Below the pieces are notes generated by a model. That model searched no databases and had not been told where the DNA came from. It saw nothing but the letters and a program-made list of their open reading frames with translations. From assembly GCF_007827815.1 (NCBI RefSeq), contig NZ_VITH01000011.1:165857-229856 (forward strand): DNA of 64,000 nt, in the 5' to 3' direction. A program made the translations under genes and the position numbers. Position 1 is the first letter of the stretch. The number at the start of each line of letters is the position of its first letter. The stretch comes from Azospirillum brasilense. Its GTDB lineage: Bacteria > Pseudomonadota > Alphaproteobacteria > Azospirillales > Azospirillaceae. Below are positions 60,581-64,000 of this stretch, piece after piece.

Positions 60581-61219
60581 TTACCCTTCGGCCGCGGCGA
60601 TGGCGGCGTTGAACGCCTTCACGGCGGCGCCCGGCCCATCGGGGTGGTTCCACACCGCGCCGACCACGGCCAGGAAATCGGCCCCGGCGCTCACCAGCGG
60701 CCCGCAATTCTCCTGGGTGATCCCACCGATGGCGACGCAGGGGACCTCCATCAGCTCCGACCACCACCGGAGCAGCTCCGGCTCCGCTTTGAATTCGGCG
60801 TCCTTGGTGGTGGTGGGGAAGAAGGCGCCGAAGGCGACGTAATCGGCCCCGGCCTCGCCCGCTTCCATGGCGAGATGGCGGCTGTCGTGGCAGGTCACGC
60901 CGACGATGGCGTCGTTGCCGACGATCCGCCGCGCCTGGGCGTAGGGCGTGTCCTTCTGCCCGACGTGCACGCCGTCGCATCCGGTCTCGCGGGCGAGCTG
61001 GGGATGGTCGTTCAGGATGAAGGCCACCCCGCGCTCCTGGGCGATCGGGCGCAGGGCGTCGCAGGCCCGGCGCACGGCGTCGTCGGAGCAGTCCTTCAAA
61101 CGCAACTGGACGCAGGCGACATCGCCCGCGTCCAGCGCTTCGGTCAGTTTCGGCGCGAACGCCGCCGGTTCCAGGACCGGCGGCGTCACGAGGTAGAGCC
61201 GACAGGCGGTTTCGGTCAC
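60581..61219 (-). CDS. thiE: Thiamine phosphate synthase
   Basis: 212 residues. It couples hydroxymethylpyrimidine diphosphate with thiazole phosphate to form thiamine phosphate. AFILNDHPQLARETGCDGVH and GQKDTPYAQARRIVG match the family, followed by GVTCHDSRHL and the pyrophosphate-binding CVAIGGITQENCGPLVSAGA. Lower similarity would also allow TenI-type regulators, but the active-site segments look intact. It lies 12 bp after fba on the same strand. No TPP riboswitch is seen nearby. Confidence 0.9.
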   Translation of the reverse strand: MTETACRLYLVTPPVLEPAAFAPKLTEALDAGDVACVQLRLKDCSDDAVRRACDALRPIAQERGVAFILNDHPQLARETGCDGVHVGQKDTPYAQARRIVGNDAIVGVTCHDSRHLAMEAGEAGADYVAFGAFFPTTTKDAEFKAEPELLRWWSELMEVPCVAIGGITQENCGPLVSAGADFLAVVGAVWNHPDGPGAAVKAFNAAIAAAEG

Positions 61220-61231
61220 CCGAGGCGATCC

Positions 61232-62161
61232 TTACTCTTTGCCCTGATAGATCTTCATGATCCGGTCGAGCAGCTTCAAAGCGTCTTCGCGCGGGCGCTG
61301 GAAGGCGTTGCGGCCGATGATCGAGCCGTTGCCGCCACCGTCGCGGATCGCGCGGGCGTCCTCGAACACCGCGTCCTCGCCCTTGGTGGCGCCGCCCGAG
61401 AAGACCACGATGCGGCGGCCGTTGAAGGCGCACTGCATGATGTGGCGGACGCGGTCGGCCTGGGTGGCGATCGGGATGTTCTTGGACTCGTAGACCTTCT
61501 TGGCTTCCGCCTGCTCCAGATGGGCCGACGGCAGCTTCACCTTGATGATGTGGGCGCCGAGCAGCGCGGCCATGTGGGCGGCGTAGCCGATCACGTCGAT
61601 GGCCAGCTCGCCCTCCTTGGAGATCGTGCCGCCGCGCGGGTAGGACCACAGGACGGTGGGCAGGCCGACCGACTTGGCCTCCTTCGACAGCTCGCGGATC
61701 TCCTCGTACTGGTCGTACATGGCGTCCGAGCCGGGGTAGATCGTGAAGCCGATGGCCGAGCAGCCGAGGCGCAGCGCGTCCTGCACCGAGGCGGTCACCG
61801 CTTGGTCGGCGTCCTCCTTCTGGCGCGACAGGCTGTTGGCGCTGTTCATCTTGAGGATCAGCGGGATCGAGCCGGCGAAGGTCGAGGCGCCGGCCTCCAG
61901 CGAGCCGAGCGGGGCGGCGTAGGCGTTGCAGCCGGCGTCGATGGCGAGCTGGTAATGGTAATGCGGGTCGTAGCCCGGCTCGTTCGGCGCAAAGCTGCGC
62001 GCCGGGCCGTGCTCGAAGCCCTGGTCGACGGGAAGGATCACCAGCTTGCCGGTGCCGCCCAGCTTGCCTTCCATCAGAATGCGGGCAAGGTTGGCCTTGA
62101 CGCCCGGGGTGTCGCTTTCGTAGTTCGCAAGAATTTCCTTTACACGACGAGTGAGCTTCAT
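61232..62161 (-). CDS. Class I fructose-bisphosphate aldolase (DhnA-type)
   Basis: 309 residues. It splits fructose 1,6-bisphosphate with a Schiff-base lysine, probably in AHIIKVKLPSAHLEQA. VILPVDQGFEHGPARSFAPN, AYAAPLGSLEAG and SGGATKGEDAVFED are typical of the bacterial/archaeal DhnA type. The start at 62161 follows GGGGAAG; 36 further in-frame residues are atypical. First gene of the apparent fba-thiE-TSUP run. gap at the window end adds a second glycolytic gene nearby. Confidence 0.94.
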   Translation of the reverse strand: MKLTRRVKEILANYESDTPGVKANLARILMEGKLGGTGKLVILPVDQGFEHGPARSFAPNEPGYDPHYHYQLAIDAGCNAYAAPLGSLEAGASTFAGSIPLILKMNSANSLSRQKEDADQAVTASVQDALRLGCSAIGFTIYPGSDAMYDQYEEIRELSKEAKSVGLPTVLWSYPRGGTISKEGELAIDVIGYAAHMAALLGAHIIKVKLPSAHLEQAEAKKVYESKNIPIATQADRVRHIMQCAFNGRRIVVFSGGATKGEDAVFEDARAIRDGGGNGSIIGRNAFQRPREDALKLLDRIMKIYQGKE

Positions 62162-62357
62162 CGGGCTCTTCCCCTTGGGGTTTCTGTCGGAAATGCGGCC
62201 CTCATAGCCCAGCGCGTGACTCTTTGCAACGTCGGCAGGGGGGATAGCGCAGCCCTCCTGCGGCGGCAAAGGGGCTTACCCGGGCGGGCGGGTGCGTGCG
62301 TCGCCGAAGGAGCAGGCACGGGGCGGCGGGCGGCGGCGTTCCGTCCGCCCTTTTATG

Positions 62358-62603
62358 TCACAGCACGGATTGGGCGATGACGTAGAGGCCGTAGCCGGCG
62401 CCCACCGCCACGGCCCAGGCCCCGGCGGCCAAGCCGGCCCAGACGACGAGCAGGCGGGCGCCGCGGATCTTCTCCACCTGCGGCGCGGGAAAGCGCGAGC
62501 CGCGCGGCAGCCCGTCCGGCCTCTCCGGATGGAGCAGGGCGGAGTCCTCACCCTTCAGCGGTGTGGCGTCCGCCGGGGGCCGCAGAGGTGTGGTCGTGGT
62601 CAT
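62358..62603 (-). CDS. Hypothetical single-pass membrane protein
   Basis: 81 residues from ATG 62603; a start 12 codons upstream is possible. A hydrophilic N-terminal half (MTTTTPLRPPADATPLKGED, then RPDGLPRGSRFPAP) precedes one membrane segment near the C-terminus (RLLVVWAGLAAGAWAVAVGA, ending YGLYVIAQSVL). Function and family unknown. It lies between two minus-strand genes, upstream of fba, with a 196-bp gap. Confidence 0.6.
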   Translation of the reverse strand: MTTTTPLRPPADATPLKGEDSALLHPERPDGLPRGSRFPAPQVEKIRGARLLVVWAGLAAGAWAVAVGAGYGLYVIAQSVL

Positions 62604-62690
62604 GGGGGTGGTACCGCATCGTGATGATGAAATCACCATACACCACTTTTGATCGTGCGGATTCGGGGAAAAAGCGGTATCGCCTTGGGA

Positions 62691-63134
62691 CTATTCCGTG
62701 ACATGGCCATCGACCTGCCCGCCTAGCCAGTCCCGGCAGGCCCGCTGGGGATCGCGAACACCGCGCAGGTCGAGCGCTGCGGGAAGGGCTGTCAAAAGGC
62801 GGGCGCCGCGCTGCGCGGCGATGTCGGCCAACCGTTCGGCGACGTCCGCCCGCCCCGTGAACAGGACCGCATCAATCCCGGAGGTCAGCGCGGCCAGGGC
62901 GTCGCCGGGCCGGTCGGCGCAGTCGAGAACCGCGGTGATCGCAACCGCGGGGTGCTGGGCGGCGGCGCGGCCGACGACCGCGGCAAACCAGCCGGAGCCG
63001 GCGGAGGCCGCAGCACCGGGCGCGCTGATCAGCAGCAGCGGAACGCCGAGATCCGCCGCCACGGCGCAGGCGGCCTTGGCGTGGGGCAGGCTGTGGAAAC
63101 GGATGGGGCGGCTGTGCGGGGGCGGGGTGGTCAT
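62691..63134 (-). CDS. Hypothetical protein, small alpha/beta domain
   Basis: 147 residues. Alternating hydrophobic strands and helices (AACAVAADLGVPLLLISAPG, PAVAITAVLDCADRPGDALA, GIDAVLFTGRADVAERLADI) suggest a Rossmann-like or ribokinase-like small alpha/beta fold. No catalytic motif is visible. It is close to fba and gap, but a metabolic role is only a possibility. The name of the family is not known to me. Confidence 0.65.
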   Translation of the reverse strand: MTTPPPHSRPIRFHSLPHAKAACAVAADLGVPLLLISAPGAAASAGSGWFAAVVGRAAAQHPAVAITAVLDCADRPGDALAALTSGIDAVLFTGRADVAERLADIAAQRGARLLTALPAALDLRGVRDPQRACRDWLGGQVDGHVTE

Positions 63135-63252
63135 GACGGGAAGAACCGGATGGGCGTTCCCCTATCCCCATTCCGGGAATTGAGGCAGGTCAAACCACGG
63201 GGGCGGAGGCGGGGCTATCCTTCCACCCCACGCATTCCTGGGGTCGCCGCCG

Positions 63253-63597
63253 ATGATGGACTATAAGGGCTACAAGGCCCAGATCGATTTCGACGACGAT
63301 GCCGGCATCTTCGTCGGCGCCGTCATCAACACGCGCGACGGCATCACCTTCACCGGCCGTTCGGTCGATGAGCTGCGCCGGGCCTTCCGCGAGGCCGTGG
63401 ACGATTATCTGGCGATGGCCTGCGACATGGCGGGCAACACCGAGCAGCCCTATTCCGGCAAGCTCGCCATCCGCGTCAACCCGATGCTCCACCGTGCCAT
63501 CGCCACCTGCGCCGAGCGCGAAGGCAAGAGCGTCGCCGCCTGGGTCGCCGACCAGTTGACGCAGGCCACGGGGATCAACGCCGTCAAGGCGGGGTGA
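63253..63597 (+). CDS. HicB-like protein, no HicA partner
   Basis: 114 residues. The N-terminal part is a HicB fold (KAQIDFDDDAGIFVGAVINT, then RRAFREAVDDYLAMA) and the C-terminal part a ribbon-helix-helix-type segment (KLAIRVNPMLHRAIATCAER, VAAWVADQLTQATG). In a classic pair HicA lies just upstream with about 60 residues, but only 118 bp separate this gene from the convergent-side neighbour and no HicA-like frame is visible. It may act as a solitary regulator. A bidirectional terminator lies between it and gap. Confidence 0.82.
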   Translation: MMDYKGYKAQIDFDDDAGIFVGAVINTRDGITFTGRSVDELRRAFREAVDDYLAMACDMAGNTEQPYSGKLAIRVNPMLHRAIATCAEREGKSVAAWVADQLTQATGINAVKAG

Positions 63598-63630
63598 CCG
63601 CGGCCCTTTCGCGGCGGCGTGATCATGAAA

Positions 63631-63655
63631 AAGGGCGCCCCGTTAGGGCGCCCTT
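63631..63655. terminator. Bidirectional terminator between hicB-like gene and gap
   Basis: Perfect ten-base-pair stem AAGGGCGCCC / GGGCGCCCTT with a CGTTA loop, preceded by a run of A and followed by T-rich sequence, between convergent genes. Confidence 0.85.
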
Positions 63656-63682
63656 TCTCTTTGGCCGCAAGCCCTGGAAGGC

Positions 63683-64000
63683 TTACTTGGCGTTGGCCAT
63701 GGCGACGGCGGTGTCGCTCATGCGGTTGGAGAAGCCCCACTCGTTGTCGTACCAGGTCATGATGCGGACGAAGTTGCCGTCGATGACCTTGGTCTCGTTC
63801 AGCGCGAAGATCGAGCTGTGCGGGTCGTGGTTGAAGTCGGTGGAGACCAGATCCTCGGTGTAGGCGCCCAGGATGCCCTTGAGCGGGCCGTTGGCGGCCT
63901 CGGAGATCGCCTTGGTGATCTCCTCCACCGTGGTGGCGCGCTTGGCGGTGAACTTGAAGTCGACCACCGAGACGTTGGGCGTCGGCACGCGCATGGCGGT
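63683..64000 (-). CDS. gap: Glyceraldehyde-3-phosphate dehydrogenase, C-terminal part
   Basis: The last 105 residues of GAPDH; the 5' part lies outside the window. It contains the end of the conserved RVPTPNVSVVDF segment, LKGILGAYTEDLVSTDFNHD and the hallmark IMTWYDNEWGFSNRMSD near the C-terminus. The enzyme makes 1,3-bisphosphoglycerate with NAD. The catalytic Cys is not in view. A bidirectional terminator follows. Confidence 0.97.
   Translation of the reverse strand, partial: TAMRVPTPNVSVVDFKFTAKRATTVEEITKAISEAANGPLKGILGAYTEDLVSTDFNHDPHSSIFALNETKVIDGNFVRIMTWYDNEWGFSNRMSDTAVAMANAK

Noticed and set aside
60562..62230. TPP riboswitch controlling thiE
   Set aside because: thiE follows fba after 12 bp and no CTGAGA-type TPP core appears upstream of fba or between the genes.
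63135..63252. HicA toxin gene upstream of the HicB-like gene
   Set aside because: The 118-bp gap is too short for a usual HicA and no frame shows the dsRBD-like HicA pattern.

Overview
The window is about 64 kb of GC-rich bacterial chromosome, densely coded on both strands. The gene set points to an alphaproteobacterium of the Rhodospirillales, most like Azospirillum. Evidence for this is the cytochrome aa3 cluster order (coxB-coxA-ctaB-coxF-ctaG-ctaE-surf1), the ispH/thrB/rnhA neighbourhood, HisZ, a two-subunit glycine decarboxylase behind a tandem glycine riboswitch, and a 54-residue DUF1328 protein. The genus is inferred, not proved.

Layout. 1-7.7 kb: an unknown partial gene, hisZ, purA, a membrane-anchored pseudokinase with a small membrane protein, and rpoH. 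7.9-10.6 kb: a RluD-type pseudouridine synthase, a small membrane protein, a threonine-aldolase-like enzyme, and two identical tRNA-Glu genes. 10.7-19.6 kb: a methyltransferase, a lytic transglycosylase, an ECF sigma factor, DUF1328, a secreted low-complexity protein, a YjbH-type envelope protein, an ACT-domain regulator and tldD. 19.8-28.2 kb: a DUF3422 protein and the aa3 oxidase and assembly operon, preceded by a RegA/PrrA-type palindrome. 28.2-35.2 kb: an M32 carboxypeptidase and a GH5 glycanase, then thrC, an M16 peptidase and a GNAT acetyltransferase. 35.3-43.6 kb: YqgE, a DsbD-like thiol reductase, a peroxiredoxin, an acyl-CoA ligase, then rnhA, thrB, a Uma2 protein and ispH on the minus strand. 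43.7-45.9 kb: a lipoprotein, an orphan phage tail-fibre-like gene with a GC-poor 3' half, and a CDGSH iron-sulfur protein. 45.9-50.6 kb: glycine riboswitch and gcvT-gcvH-gcvPA-gcvPB. 50.7-55.2 kb: a MotA/TolQ-like and MotB/OmpA-like pair, an OmpA lipoprotein, and an inositol-monophosphatase-family gene. 55.3-58.1 kb: efp with divergent epmA, and an AcuI-type reductase. 58.2-64 kb: a FadL channel behind a palindromic operator, a TSUP transporter, thiE, class I aldolase, small unknown genes, a solitary HicB-like gene and the 3' end of gap.

Six related palindromic intergenic elements of about 90-120 bp, in two structural types, each lie within about 30 bp of a stop codon and never between divergent genes. 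No CRISPR array, transposase, integrase or complete prophage is visible. The least explained parts are the pseudokinase pair, the orphan tail-fibre/C1q-like gene, the MotA/MotB-like/OmpA triad and the palindromic element family.
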